Assembly (NCBI RefSeq): GCF_005405925.1
Contig: NZ_BJHV01000001.1
Location: 6,944,001-7,008,000, forward strand
Origin: Streptomyces antimycoticus
Lineage (GTDB): Bacteria; Actinomycetota; Actinomycetes; Streptomycetales; Streptomycetaceae
Direction: 5' to 3'
Length of the DNA: 64,000 bases
How positions within the stretch are numbered: the first letter of the stretch is position 1; every line of letters begins with the position of its first letter. The position numbers were made by a program, and so were the translations under genes. Under the pieces are notes generated by a model. It was not told the DNA's origin, made no database searches, and saw only the letters and a program-made list of their open reading frames with translations. Shown here piece by piece: positions 1-9,400 of this stretch.

Positions 1-833
1 CGGCGCTCCCGGCCGTCGACCGTCACATGCGCCTCAAGACCCTGCCGCAACCACCCGGGCATCGCCTTGGTGAGGATCTCGGCCGCCGCGGGGCGGTCGT
101 CCGCGATCTGCACCACCCCGGCCGAGACATGGCGCGCCGCCACCGCCTCGACGTCCTCCGGTGAACGGCCCGCCTCCAGCGCGGACTTCCGCCACAAGCC
201 GACCACCTCGGCCTTCTCCTCGTCCCCGCAGTGCATGCCGAGCAGCATGGGCAGCCCGCGCTCGGCGGCCAGCCGCACGCTGGCGGGCGAGGTGGAGGCG
301 ACGACCACCGGCGGGGCGTCCACGGCCGGCCCGGCGAGGGCGTCGTCGGAGCGCGGCACCACCGCCACCTCGCGGAAGGCGAACCGCTCACCGTCCGCCC
401 CCACTCGCGGCTCGCGCAGCCAGCGCAGCAGCAGATCGAGTGATTCGGGGAACCCCCGCTCGTACGCCCGCAGCCCCGAGCCGAAGACCTCGAGGTCCAC
501 CCAGGGCCCGCCACGGCCGACCCCGAGCGTGAACCGGCCACCGGAGAGGAGATGGAGCAGTGCCGCCTGCTCACCCAGCGCGACGGGATGAGCGGTCGGC
601 AGTACGCTCACCGCCGTACCGACGCCGATCCGGCGGGTACGTCCCAGCAGGAGCGCGGCGAGGGTGACCGCGGACGGGCAGACGCCGTACGGAACGAAGT
701 GGTGCTCGGCGACCCAGACCGCGTCCAGCCCCGCCTCCTCGGAGAGCTCGGCCGACCGCACCGCCCGGTGCAGCGCCTCCTCCTGTCCCTGGCCTGGGAA
801 TTGAGCGGCCAGGATGAAAGCCCCCACATCCAT
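1..833 (-). CDS. LLM-class flavin-dependent oxidoreductase, 3' end outside window
   Basis: Luciferase-like monooxygenase family protein, probably F420- or FMN-dependent; the substrate cannot be told. The reading frame is open from an ATG at 833 to the left edge, so about 277 N-terminal residues are seen and the C-terminus is missing. The N-terminus MDVGAFILAAQFPGQ is followed by a DAVWVAEHHF segment near residue 40 and by TRRIGVGTAVSVLPTAHPV and LLSGGRFTLGVGRG segments, all typical of the TIM-barrel family. A Shine-Dalgarno AAGGAGG lies about 11 nt upstream of the ATG. The next gene is divergent. Confident on family, not on role. Confidence 0.85.
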   Translation of the reverse strand, partial: MDVGAFILAAQFPGQGQEEALHRAVRSAELSEEAGLDAVWVAEHHFVPYGVCPSAVTLAALLLGRTRRIGVGTAVSVLPTAHPVALGEQAALLHLLSGGRFTLGVGRGGPWVDLEVFGSGLRAYERGFPESLDLLLRWLREPRVGADGERFAFREVAVVPRSDDALAGPAVDAPPVVVASTSPASVRLAAERGLPMLLGMHCGDEEKAEVVGLWRKSALEAGRSPEDVEAVAARHVSAGVVQIADDRPAAAEILTKAMPGWLRQGLEAHVTVDGRER

Positions 834-1041
834 CGTGATCCCTGCCTCCTTGTCGCGGCTGATGTGCCGGCGCGGGCATCCCCCTCGTAGGCATTAACGC
901 CTGACACGTGCCAAGGGCACGGCCGGGCATGAATTTTTCATGATGATCAGAGTGTGGGTGTGGACGACGACTTTCCAGGACGGTGACCGTAGCGCGTACG
1001 CTGGTCACAGCCCGTTAGTCACAGTTCTGTCGAGGTGCCCC

Positions 1042-1359
1042 GTGTCTCCACGCCGAAACCGCCCCCGAGGCGGCGAGAAGCCCGTCGGCCACGAGAGTGC
1101 GAATCGCTACGGCCTCGATCGCATGGAGACCTGGCAGGGCGAGGAGTGGGTGGTCCGGCAGGTCGGCGGCGGGGCCGCCGCCAAGCACTACCGCTGCCCG
1201 GGCTGTGACCAGGAGATTCCGCCGGGGGTGGCGCATGTGGTCGCCTGGCAGCAGCACATGGGCGCGGACGACCGGCGCCACTGGCACAAGGCGTGCTGGA
1301 GCGCACGGGACCGCCGGAGCGCCAAGCTCCAGCGGTCCCGTAACGCACCGCGATACTGA
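1042..1359 (+). CDS. Small conserved protein with Cys/His zinc-binding-type motif
   Basis: Protein of 105 aa if started at the GTG at 1042, which has GAGG seven bases upstream; the frame is open further upstream to an ATG at 940, but that part looks like promoter DNA. The middle carries CPGCDQEIPPGVAHVV and then HWHKACW, a CxxC...H...HxxxC arrangement like a zinc ribbon or a degenerate HNH. The ends are basic. Similar small proteins are conserved in Streptomyces and often carry uninformative labels such as ATP/GTP-binding protein; no nucleotide-binding motif is seen here. Function unknown. It is divergent from the LLM oxidoreductase. Confidence 0.7.
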   Translation: MSPRRNRPRGGEKPVGHESANRYGLDRMETWQGEEWVVRQVGGGAAAKHYRCPGCDQEIPPGVAHVVAWQQHMGADDRRHWHKACWSARDRRSAKLQRSRNAPRY

Positions 1360-1434
1360 CTCGGGCCTTGGTCTCGGACCCTGACCCTGGGACCCTGACC
1401 CTGGGGCCCTGACCTCTGTAGGGGCTACGGAGCG

Positions 1435-2451
1435 CTACACATCGCGCTTCTCCAGCAGCGCATACGCGGCGATCATCGCCGCCGCCGTGACCACGGCCAG
1501 CGCCGAAAGCTGGGGCCAGCCGCTGTTCAGGCCCTCGTCGATGCGGAAGAGGGAGGCCAGCGACTGGGGCGAGGAGTACTCCAGCATCTTCCTTCCCAGG
1601 TCGCGCAGGCTGTCCGACATCATCAGGAACGCGGGGAGGATGGCCGGCAGCAGCACCACACCGAGCATCGTGGTGATCGCGCCCGCGGAGTGCCGCAGGA
1701 TGGCTCCGACGGCCAGCGACAGCAGCCCCAGCAGCGACACATAGAGCCCCGCGCCCACCGTCGCGCCCAGGATCTGGTCGCTCGTCGGCTCCGTGACCTC
1801 CGGCCCGCTGTGCATCCCCATGCTCGCGTAGGCCACCAGCGCGAGCGAGACGGTCGTGGTGGTGAACGAGAGCGCGAAGAAGACCAGCGCCTTGGCGGTG
1901 AGCACCCGTGAGCGCTGCGGGGAGGCGGTGAGGGTGGTCCGGATCATCCCGGTGCCGTACTCGGAGGTGATCACGAGCACCCCGAGGGTGACGATGCACA
2001 GCTGGCCGAGCAGAGTGCCGAAGAAGCCGGGGAGGGTGGTGGGGAGGGTGCGGTAGTCGGCGTCGTTCGTGGTCGCCGACACCAGGAGTCCGATGCCGAG
2101 CACCAGAGCGACCATGATGCCGAGCGTCCAGATCGTGGAGCGCACCGACTTGATCTTGGTCCACTCGGAGGCGAGGGCGTTGCCGAGGTGGGTGCGCCGG
2201 ACCGGGATCGGCGAGGTATACGGGCCCATACCGGCGTACGGCTGCGACGGGGGCCCGGACGGCACGGGCTGCTGGTACGCCTGGGGCGCGGGGTGGTGCG
2301 GGGCTGCCTGGTGCGGGGCCGCTTGGTGCGGGGCCTGCGGCGGCATCTGCGGGGCTGCCTGCGGGGCGGTCTGGGGAGGACCCTGCGGAGGGCCCTGGGG
2401 GCCCTGCGGGGGGACGGGCGCCTGGGACTGGTGCTGGTACGGGGTCGTCAT
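1435..2451 (-). CDS. ABC-2 type transporter permease
   Basis: Membrane subunit of an ABC exporter, 338 aa. The first 70 residues are a Pro/Gln/Ala/His-rich cytoplasmic tail, followed by about six hydrophobic segments of the ABC-2 fold, including WTLGIMVALVLGIGLLVSA and a C-terminal VVTAAAMIAAYALLEKRDV. The ATG at 2451 overlaps the TGA of a second reading frame that carries the natural-looking end of the upstream ATPase gene (ATGA overlap), which supports both the start and the operon. The substrate is unknown; such pairs in Streptomyces usually export drugs or lipids. Confidence 0.85.
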   Translation of the reverse strand: MTTPYQHQSQAPVPPQGPQGPPQGPPQTAPQAAPQMPPQAPHQAAPHQAAPHHPAPQAYQQPVPSGPPSQPYAGMGPYTSPIPVRRTHLGNALASEWTKIKSVRSTIWTLGIMVALVLGIGLLVSATTNDADYRTLPTTLPGFFGTLLGQLCIVTLGVLVITSEYGTGMIRTTLTASPQRSRVLTAKALVFFALSFTTTTVSLALVAYASMGMHSGPEVTEPTSDQILGATVGAGLYVSLLGLLSLAVGAILRHSAGAITTMLGVVLLPAILPAFLMMSDSLRDLGRKMLEYSSPQSLASLFRIDEGLNSGWPQLSALAVVTAAAMIAAYALLEKRDV

Positions 2452-2479
2452 CGGGCGTCGTCCTCGTTGTCGCTCTTGG

Positions 2480-3703
2480 TCAGATCGGCGGGGGCGGGGG
2501 GCGCCGCGGGCGGCTGAGCCGGGGGAGCGGGGGAGCCGGGGGCGGCGTCGCGGGGGCGGCCGGGGCGGAGGCGGCCGGGGCGGCAGGGGCTCCGGGCATG
2601 GCCATGCCCGGAGCGTGCGGCTGCGGCTGCGGCGGGGCCGGCGGTTCGGCGTACCCCGGCAGTACGGTCCCCGGCGGGAAGCCCATCGGCGCTCCCGGCG
2701 CTCCCGGAGCGCCGGGCGCATAGCCGTACGGCGCGCCCTGCGGCACCGCGCCGGGCATCTGCTGCTGCAGGGCGGCGCGCTCGTCGACGGTCGAGCGGTA
2801 GTCCACCGCGCCCTGCGTCATCCGCATGTACGCCTCTTCCAGCGACGCCTGGTGCGGGGAGAGCTCCCACAGCCGGACGTCCGCCCCATGCGCCAGATCG
2901 CTGATGCGCGGCAGCGGCAGCCCGGTCACCCGCAGCGCGCCGTCCTGCTCGGGGAGCACCTGGCCGCCCGCCTCGCTCAGCGCGGCGGTCAGCTTTTCGC
3001 GCTGCCCCGGGTCGCCCTCGGGGGTACGGACGCGTGCGAAGTCCGCCGAGTTGTAGGAGATGAAGTCCTTGACGTTCATGTCGGCGAGGAGCTGACCGCG
3101 CCCGATCACGATCAGATGGTCGGCGGTGAGCGCCATCTCGCTCATCAGATGGCTGGAGACGAAGACGGTGCGGCCCTCGGAGGCAAGCTGCTTCATGAAG
3201 TTGCGGACCCAGAGGATGCCTTCGGGGTCCAGGCCGTTGACCGGCTCGTCGAAGAGCAGCACCTGCGGGTCGCCGAGGAGGGCGGCCGCGATGCCCAGAC
3301 GCTGCCCCATGCCGAGCGAGAAGCCCTTGGAGCGCTTGCGCGCCACGTTCTGCAGACCCACCACGCCCAGCACTTCGTCGACCCGGCGGGCCGGGATCCC
3401 GGACAGCTGGGCCAGGCAGAGCAGATGGTGACGTGCGCTGCGGCCGCCGTGCACGGCCTTGGCGTCCAGGAGCGCGCCGACCTGGCGGGGCGCGTTGGGC
3501 AGCTTGCGGAACGGGTAGCCGCCGACCGTGACATGGCCTGCGGTGGGCTCGTCGAGGCCCAGGATCATCCGCATCGTGGTGGACTTGCCCGACCCGTTGG
3601 GCCCGAGGAATCCGGTGACGGCGCCGGGCCGCACCTGGAAGGACAGGTTGTACACGGCCGTCTTGGCGCCGTAGCGCTTCGTCAGACCGACTGCCTCGAT
3701 CAT
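2480..3703 (-). CDS. ABC transporter ATP-binding protein (C-terminal frame break)
   Basis: ATPase subunit partnering the permease just downstream. Walker A GPNGSGKST at residues 34-42, signature SLGMGQ near 129-134, Walker B LLFDEP at 149-154 and the H-loop His185 are all present. After residue 300 comes a long Ala/Pro/Gly tail. As written the frame ends in PPPPPI at 2480. The frame shifted by one base reads on as an Ala/Pro tail ending ADLTKSDNEDDAR at 2448, with its TGA overlapping the permease ATG. That is the layout expected for a translationally coupled pair, so one C is probably missing from a C-run around 2520-2560. The ATPase core is unaffected. Confidence 0.88.
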   Translation of the reverse strand: MIEAVGLTKRYGAKTAVYNLSFQVRPGAVTGFLGPNGSGKSTTMRMILGLDEPTAGHVTVGGYPFRKLPNAPRQVGALLDAKAVHGGRSARHHLLCLAQLSGIPARRVDEVLGVVGLQNVARKRSKGFSLGMGQRLGIAAALLGDPQVLLFDEPVNGLDPEGILWVRNFMKQLASEGRTVFVSSHLMSEMALTADHLIVIGRGQLLADMNVKDFISYNSADFARVRTPEGDPGQREKLTAALSEAGGQVLPEQDGALRVTGLPLPRISDLAHGADVRLWELSPHQASLEEAYMRMTQGAVDYRSTVDERAALQQQMPGAVPQGAPYGYAPGAPGAPGAPMGFPPGTVLPGYAEPPAPPQPQPHAPGMAMPGAPAAPAASAPAAPATPPPAPPLPRLSRPRRPPPPPI

Positions 3704-3785
3704 TCTCCGCCCCTCATGAGCATGGATCGGGCGTGCTCGCCCCCGGTGAGGGTTAGGAGGATAGCCGGGGTGTTGACGGTTCCCG

Positions 3786-4793
3786 CTATTCGGGAGATGT
3801 GAGCGCACCGTAACTCTTGGGGCCTGCGGAGCCTTCGGGGTCTGTGGTGCTTGTGGGATCTGTGGTGCTTGTGGGGTCTACGGGGTCTACGGGGTCTACG
3901 GGGTCTCTGGGGTCGCCGGGGGCGTCGTGATCGTCCTCCGGGCAGCGGAGGAGGTCGGGCTGCGGCAGCGCCCAGCCCTCCTCCTCGAAGATCCGGGTGC
4001 CGGACTTCCGTACGGCGGGGTCGGCGCCCGCGCGGGCGACCCAGGTGCCGGGGTCGGGGCCGAGGAGTTCGCGCAGCCGCGGCGAACCGGCGAGCAGGCG
4101 GGTGAGCAGCGCGCTCTGGTCGCCGCCGCCGGGGAGGGGACGTTCGGTGCCGTCCGGGGACATCAGCACTCCGCGCTCGCCGACGTAGAGATACGCGCCG
4201 CCGAGGCGCTCGCCGGACGGCAGCACCATCGGGTACTCCGTGCCGGACAGCAGGACACGCCGGTAGTTGGGGTACTCGGTCGCGTCCACGGCCGCCAGCT
4301 GCTCGGCGTCCAGCCAGCTGATGACCAGGGGGGTACGGGCTCCCGGCGCGGTGTACGGGGCGGAGGCCACGTAGCCGTACCGGGCGATATGGGCCGAGCA
4401 GCCGACCGCGATGCCGTGCACGTCGACCGGGACCATGGGGACGGTGGCCGGGCGGCCGGGGCGGGACAGCTTGTGGTGCAGCTGGGCGGGGGAGGCGTTG
4501 GAGCCGACCGCGATGAGGGGGTGGCGGGTGGCGGTTGGGGGGTGGCCGAGGGTGGTGAGGATGGCGTCGAGGGGCACCTTCGGGCTTTCCTCCGGCCCGT
4601 CCTTCGGGCCTTCGCCGGGGCTTGTGTCTACTGTCCAGGTGCCCAGGCGGCCGCCCGGTGTTGTGGGGGTGAGCTCCCACAGCTCGCCTGCGGTGAGGAG
4701 GGTGGGGCGGGTGATGGGGCGGCCGGGGTAGGTGAGGGGGTGTTTGGCGGGGATGTCGGTGAAGCCGAGGGTGGGGAGGGTGCGGTCGGTCAC
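3786..4793 (-). CDS. Conserved actinobacterial protein of unknown function
   Basis: Protein of 335 aa from the GTG at 4793 (VTDRTLPTLGFTDIPAKHPL); a purine-rich GGGGGAG lies upstream. The central VGSNASPAQLHHKL resembles the glycine/Ser-Asn entry loop of gamma-glutamylcyclotransferase-fold proteins, but the rest does not let me confirm this. The last 50 residues are a low-complexity DPVDPVDP / TSTTDPTSTTDP tail. No signal peptide or membrane segment is seen. It lies between the ABC exporter and filP, all on the same strand. Function not assigned. Confidence 0.7.
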   Translation of the reverse strand: MTDRTLPTLGFTDIPAKHPLTYPGRPITRPTLLTAGELWELTPTTPGGRLGTWTVDTSPGEGPKDGPEESPKVPLDAILTTLGHPPTATRHPLIAVGSNASPAQLHHKLSRPGRPATVPMVPVDVHGIAVGCSAHIARYGYVASAPYTAPGARTPLVISWLDAEQLAAVDATEYPNYRRVLLSGTEYPMVLPSGERLGGAYLYVGERGVLMSPDGTERPLPGGGDQSALLTRLLAGSPRLRELLGPDPGTWVARAGADPAVRKSGTRIFEEEGWALPQPDLLRCPEDDHDAPGDPRDPVDPVDPVDPTSTTDPTSTTDPEGSAGPKSYGALTSPE

Positions 4794-4857
4794 GGAGGGG
4801 TGTCTCCCCCACCCCGCCCCTTCCCGAAACCGGGCCCCGGCCCGGCCCCGGCCGGGG

Positions 4858-5006
4858 CTCCGCCCTTGGGCCCCGCTCCTCAATCGCCGGAGGGGCTGGG
4901 TTTTCCCATGCGCCGGGGGGGGCTGGGTGGCCGGGTTCCGCCCTGGGCCTGTGTGGGGGCTCCGCCCCCGGACCCCCGCTCCTCAAGCGCCGGAGGGGCT
5001 GGATTT
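4858..5006. repeat. Two copies of a dispersed Streptomyces intergenic repeat
   Basis: Two related blocks of about 46 bp sit at about 4858-4903 and 4960-5006. Each runs from a CTCCGCCC start through GCTCCTCAA to CGCCGGAGGGGCTG followed by three or four T. A third copy in the opposite direction lies at 13814-13858. No open frame with coding character covers them, and they account for most of the gene-free DNA between the unknown protein and filP. Confidence 0.75.
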
Positions 5007-5030
5007 GCTCACGCGCCGGAGGGGATGGGT

Positions 5031-5162
5031 GATGCGTGGGGTTGGGCTGGGTGCGGCCGGGACGATGCGTGGGGTTGGGCTGGGTGCGGCCGGGACGATG
5101 CGTGGGGTTGGGCTGGGTGCGGCCGGGACGATGCGCGGGGTCGGGCTCGGTGCGGCCCGAAC
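5031..5162. repeat. 33-bp tandem repeat, four units
   Basis: Units at 5031-5063, 5064-5096, 5097-5129 and 5130-5162. The first three are identical, each starting GATGCGTGGGGTTGGGCTGG and ending GGCCGGGAC; the fourth differs at several positions. The repeat is intergenic, downstream of filP. The period is a multiple of three, so short frames run through it, but nothing suggests that they are expressed. Confidence 0.9.
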
Positions 5163-5189
5163 TCAGGCTGTCTGTCCCAGACATGCGCG

Positions 5190-5220
5190 TGCCCCGCGCC
5201 GCTCGTGGCGGCGCGGGGCA
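5190..5220 (-). terminator. Strong hairpin downstream of filP
   Basis: Perfect 13-bp stem (TGCCCCGCGCCGC / GCGGCGCGGGGCA) with a 5-nt loop, 25 bases beyond the filP stop codon. There is no T-tract, as is usual for Streptomyces terminators. Confidence 0.8.
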
Positions 5221-5245
5221 TCGTACGCTCCGTTGGGACCTAGGG

Positions 5246-6184
5246 TCACCGGGACTGCTGGGCCGGGACGCCGCGGGTGGCCGTCTCGTCCTCGCCCGGG
5301 GCACCGGCCGCGGCCACGGCGGCGCCGGTCAGCGTGGCCAGCATCTCGCGGACGTTGGTCAGCTGGGCGTTGATGCTGTCGCGGCGGTTGGTGAGGGCCG
5401 CGAGCTCGCGCTCGGATTCGCTGCGGATCCGGTCGGCCTTGGCGTTGGCGTCGGCGACGATGTCCTCGGCCTGGCGCTGCGCGGTCTCCACCGTCTGGCG
5501 GGCGCGGCGCTCGGCGTCGGTGCGCAGCTTCTCGGCCTCGAGGCGCAGCTGCTCGGCGCGGTGCTCGATCTCCGCGAGCCGCTTCTCGGCCTTGGCCTGA
5601 CGCGAGGCCAGGTCGCGCTCGGACTGCTCGCGGCGCTTGGCCAGGTTGGTCTCGAAGTCGGCGGCGGCCTGCGCGGCCTTGGCGCGGGTCTCCTCGAAGA
5701 GGGAGTCCGCCTCCTCGCGCTTGGACTGGGCGTCCTTCTGCGCCTCCTGACGCAGCGTGGTCGCCTCGCCCTTCGCCTTCTCGACGATCCGGGCGCCCTC
5801 GTCCTCGGCCTTCGCCTTGCGCTCGGCGGCGAACGACTCGGCGTCGTTGCGGACCTGCTGGGCGGCCGACTCGGCCAGCTCACGGTGCTGTTCGGCGGCG
5901 CGCCGAGCCTCCTCGCGCAGATCCTTCGCCTCTTCCTCGGCGAGACGAAGGATCTTCTCGACCCGGGCGCCGAGCCCCGCGTAGGACGGCTCCGAATCGT
6001 TGATCTGGGCCTGAGCGTTCTGCGTCTCGAGGTGCAGCTCCTCGATGCGCTTTTCCAGAGAGGTGATACGGGCCAGTGCACTGTCACGGTCGGCGACGAG
6101 CTTGGAAATGCGGTCGTCCACCTGACCGCGGTCGTACCCACGCCGCACGAGCTCGAAGCCGAAGGGGGAGGAAGTGTCGCTCAT
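5246..6184 (-). CDS. filP: FilP, intermediate-filament-like coiled-coil protein
   Basis: Protein of 312 aa, nearly all predicted alpha-helical coiled coil rich in Ala, Glu, Arg and Lys; the S. coelicolor FilP is about the same length. The N-terminus MSDTSSPFGFELVRRGYDRGQVDDRI is a DivIVA-like head, and coiled coil runs from about residue 30 to 285, ending in NRRDSINAQLTNVREMLATL. In Streptomyces FilP forms a cytoplasmic network behind the hyphal tip that gives stiffness and works with DivIVA and Scy. Here it lies 240 bp downstream of scy on the same strand, as in S. coelicolor. The many antiparallel open frames are shadows of codon bias. Confidence 0.95.
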   Translation of the reverse strand: MSDTSSPFGFELVRRGYDRGQVDDRISKLVADRDSALARITSLEKRIEELHLETQNAQAQINDSEPSYAGLGARVEKILRLAEEEAKDLREEARRAAEQHRELAESAAQQVRNDAESFAAERKAKAEDEGARIVEKAKGEATTLRQEAQKDAQSKREEADSLFEETRAKAAQAAADFETNLAKRREQSERDLASRQAKAEKRLAEIEHRAEQLRLEAEKLRTDAERRARQTVETAQRQAEDIVADANAKADRIRSESERELAALTNRRDSINAQLTNVREMLATLTGAAVAAAGAPGEDETATRGVPAQQSR

Positions 6185-6424
6185 GGGGTTCCTGTCGAAA
6201 GAGACCGGTGAGGTGATAGAGGGAATCCTAGGGGTCCGAGCGGCGTGTCATCGAGTCAACGTCTGTTTGATCTGCAGAATGTCCAGCCTTTTGAGTGGCA
6301 GTAAGACGGAGACCTCGTCACTCGTCGGGATGATACGGACATGCCGTGATGGACGCAGACTGACGCGAGAGTTACGCGAAATTGACGCGGACGGGCACAG
6401 CCGACCCTCGTCCCCCGCATACGG

Positions 6425-9400
6425 TTACCCCTCCGACCGCTTTCCACTCCTCGTCGCACCCGCGCCCGCCGCTGTCTTGACTCCGTTGTTCTCCTTGCCG
6501 CCCGCGCCACCCGACGCGGGGGTCTCGAAGGATTCCAACGCCTCTAGCACGTCCTGGACACGGGAGATCTCCGCGTTGATGTCCTCGCGGCGTCGCTTGA
6601 GCAACTCCAGTTCGCGCTTGCCCTCGTCCACGATCTGCTGTGCCTCGTCCGTGGCCTGGTTACGGAGCCGCTCCGCCTCCCGCTCGGCCTCGGTCTTCTT
6701 CTGCTCGGCCTCCTTGAGCAGACCCTCGGCCTTCTTCACCGCCGCGATCCGCACCCGGCTCGCCTCGCTCTCCGCCTCCGCGACCAGCGACTTGGCCTTC
6801 TCCTCCGCCTTCATGAGCTGCGCGGTGGCGGCCGCGACCAGCTTGTCGACCCGCTCGCCGGTGGCCTTCATCTGCTCCGCGGACTCCCGGCGGGCCCGCT
6901 CGTGCAGCTCCTCGACCTCGGCCTCGGTACGGGTGCGCAGTTCCTCGGCGCGCTCCCGGATGGCCGTGGCGTCGCCCCGGGCCTCGCCGAGCATGGTGTC
7001 GGAGTCCGTACGGGCCTTCTCCACCATGGCGTTGGCCTCGGCCGTGGACTCGGCGATCAGCCGGTCGGCCTCCTGGCGGGCCACGCCCACCATGGTGTCG
7101 GCCTGCTCCTCGGCCGCGGTCGCCGTGCGCAGCGCGGCCTCCCGCGCCTCGGAGGTGAGCCGCTCGGCCTCCGCCGACGACTCGGTGATCAGCCGGTCGG
7201 CCTGCTCGGCGGCGTCGGAGCGCCGCTTGTTGGCGTCCTCGCGCGCCCTGTCGACCAGCCGGTCGGCCTCGGCCTGCGCCTCGTTGCGGATCCGCTCCGC
7301 CTCGGCCGCCGCCTCGGTCTCGATCCGCTCGGCCTCGGCGCGGGTGCGCGCCGCGTGCTGCTGCGCCGAACCCACGGTCTCCGCGGCCTCCCTGCGCAGC
7401 CGCTCCGCCTCGCCGCTGGCCTCCGCGTGCAGCCGCTCGGCCTCGCTGCGGGCCTCGGCGACCAGCCGGTCGGCCTGCTCGGCCGCCTCCGAGCGGATGT
7501 TGTTGGCGTCGCCGCGGGCCTGGGCCCGGGTGCGGGCCGCGTCCTGCTCCGCCGTCGCCCGTGCGTCGGACGCCTCCGTACGCAGCGCCTGCGCCCGCGT
7601 GGTGGCCTCCGAGACCAGCCGCTGGGCCTCCTCGGTCGCGCCGCCGACCAGCGTATCGGCCTGCTCGGCCGCCTCGGCACGGGACTTGTGGGCCGAACGG
7701 CGCGCCTCGTCGAGCGTTTCGTTGGCCTCCGCGCGCAGCCGCTCGGCCTCGTGGGTGGCCTCGGTGACCAGCCGGTCCGCCTGTTCGGCCGCCTCGGCGC
7801 GGCGCCTGCCGGCTTCCTCGCGGGCCTGCTCGGTCAGCCGCTCCGACTCGGCGATCGCCTCGGCGACCGTGCGCTCCGCGAGCGACTTGGCGGCCTCGGT
7901 CTCCTCCTGGGCCTCCTGCCGTACCCGCGTGGCGTCCTGCGAGGCGCGCTCCCGCTCCGCCTGGGCGTCCGCGCGGACCCGGTCGGCCTCGCCCTGCGCC
8001 TCGCCGCGCATCCGCTCGGCGGCGTGCTCCGCGGCCGTACGCAGCGCCGTGATGTCCTGCTCGGCCTGCTCGTGCAGCCCCGCGACCGAGTCCCGCACCT
8101 GCTGCGCGGTCTGCTCGGCGGCGGCCACCAGATCGGCCGAGCGCCGCTCGGCCTCCTCGACCAGCCGCTGCGCCTCGGTCTGCGCCTCGGCGACCCGGTT
8201 CCGGGCGGCGGCCAGCAGCTCCTCGCTCTGCTCCCGCGCCGCCGTCCGCTCCTCCTGCGCCTCCTCGCGGGCGTCGGCGAGCAGCTCCTCGGCCTCGCGG
8301 CGGCGGCGGGCCGCCTCCTCCTGGGCGGCGGCCAGGGCCTCCGCGGCCTCGGCGCCGATCCGCTCGGCGGCGCTCGCCGCCTCCGCCCGCACCCGGTCGG
8401 CGGTCTCCTGGGCCTCGGAGCGCAGCCGCTCGGCCTCCGCGGCGGCCTCGCCGCGCAGTCGTACGGCCACCGACTCGCCCTCGGCGCGCGCGTTCGACGC
8501 GTCCGCTGCTGCCTCGTCGCGCAGCCGTACGGCCTCGTCCTCCGCCTGCTGGCGCAGCGCGTTCAGCCGTTCGGCGGACTCCGTGCGCTGCCGCTCGATC
8601 TCCTCGGCAGTCTCCTTGCGCAGCCGCTCCGCCTCGGTGCGGGCGTCCCGCAGCGCCTCGTCGGCGGAGGAGAGCCGCTGCTCGGCCTCCTGGTGCAGCC
8701 GGTTCAGCTCGCCCTCGGCCTCGGAACGGCGGTCCTCGGCGGCCCGCTCGGCCTCCTCGCGCAGCTCCTCGGCCGCGGTGGACGCCTCCGACTTGACCCG
8801 CTCGGCCTGCTCCTCGGCCGAGGTCACCAGCTCCTCGGCCTCGCTGCGGGCCCGCTTCAGCAGCTCATCGGCCTGCCGGCGCAGCGCGTTGGCCCGCTCG
8901 ATGGCCTCGGTGCGCACCCGCTCGCTCTCGGCGGTGGCACCCGAGCGGGTCTCCTCCGCGTCGGCCTTCGCCTTGGTCAGCAGGTCCTCGGCGGTGCTGG
9001 CCGCCTCCTCGATCTGCTGGACCGCCTCCCGGCGCGCCTCGGTGCGGATCCGCTCGCCCTCGGCGACCGCCTCCGACCGGAGCTGCTCGGCCTCGCCGCG
9101 CAGCCGGCGGGCCTCCTCCTGCAGCTCGACGGTCTTGGCGCGGTACTCCTTGGTGTCGTCCTTCGCCGTGCCCTTGAGCTGCTCGGCCGTGTCGTGCGCC
9201 TCGGCCCGCAGCCGGTCCGCCTCTTCCTCGGCCTCGCCCCGGATCCGCTCGGCCTCGTCGCTGGCCGCCTTGGTGGTGGCCTGCGCCTGCTCCGAGGCGC
9301 GGGTCAGCACCTCCTCGGCGCTCCGGGCCGCCTTGGCGAGCTGGGCCGCCGAGTCCTCGGCCGCCCTGGCCCGGGCGTCGTCGCTCGCCTCGGCGACCAT

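Noticed and set aside
5031..5162. Tandem repeat considered as a CRISPR array
   Set aside because: Units are directly adjacent with no spacers and there are no cas genes.
3700..5304. Long minus-strand frame overlapping the unknown gene and the tandem repeat
   Set aside because: Composed of Pro/Arg/His strings and repeats in a frame shifted from the true gene at 3786-4793.
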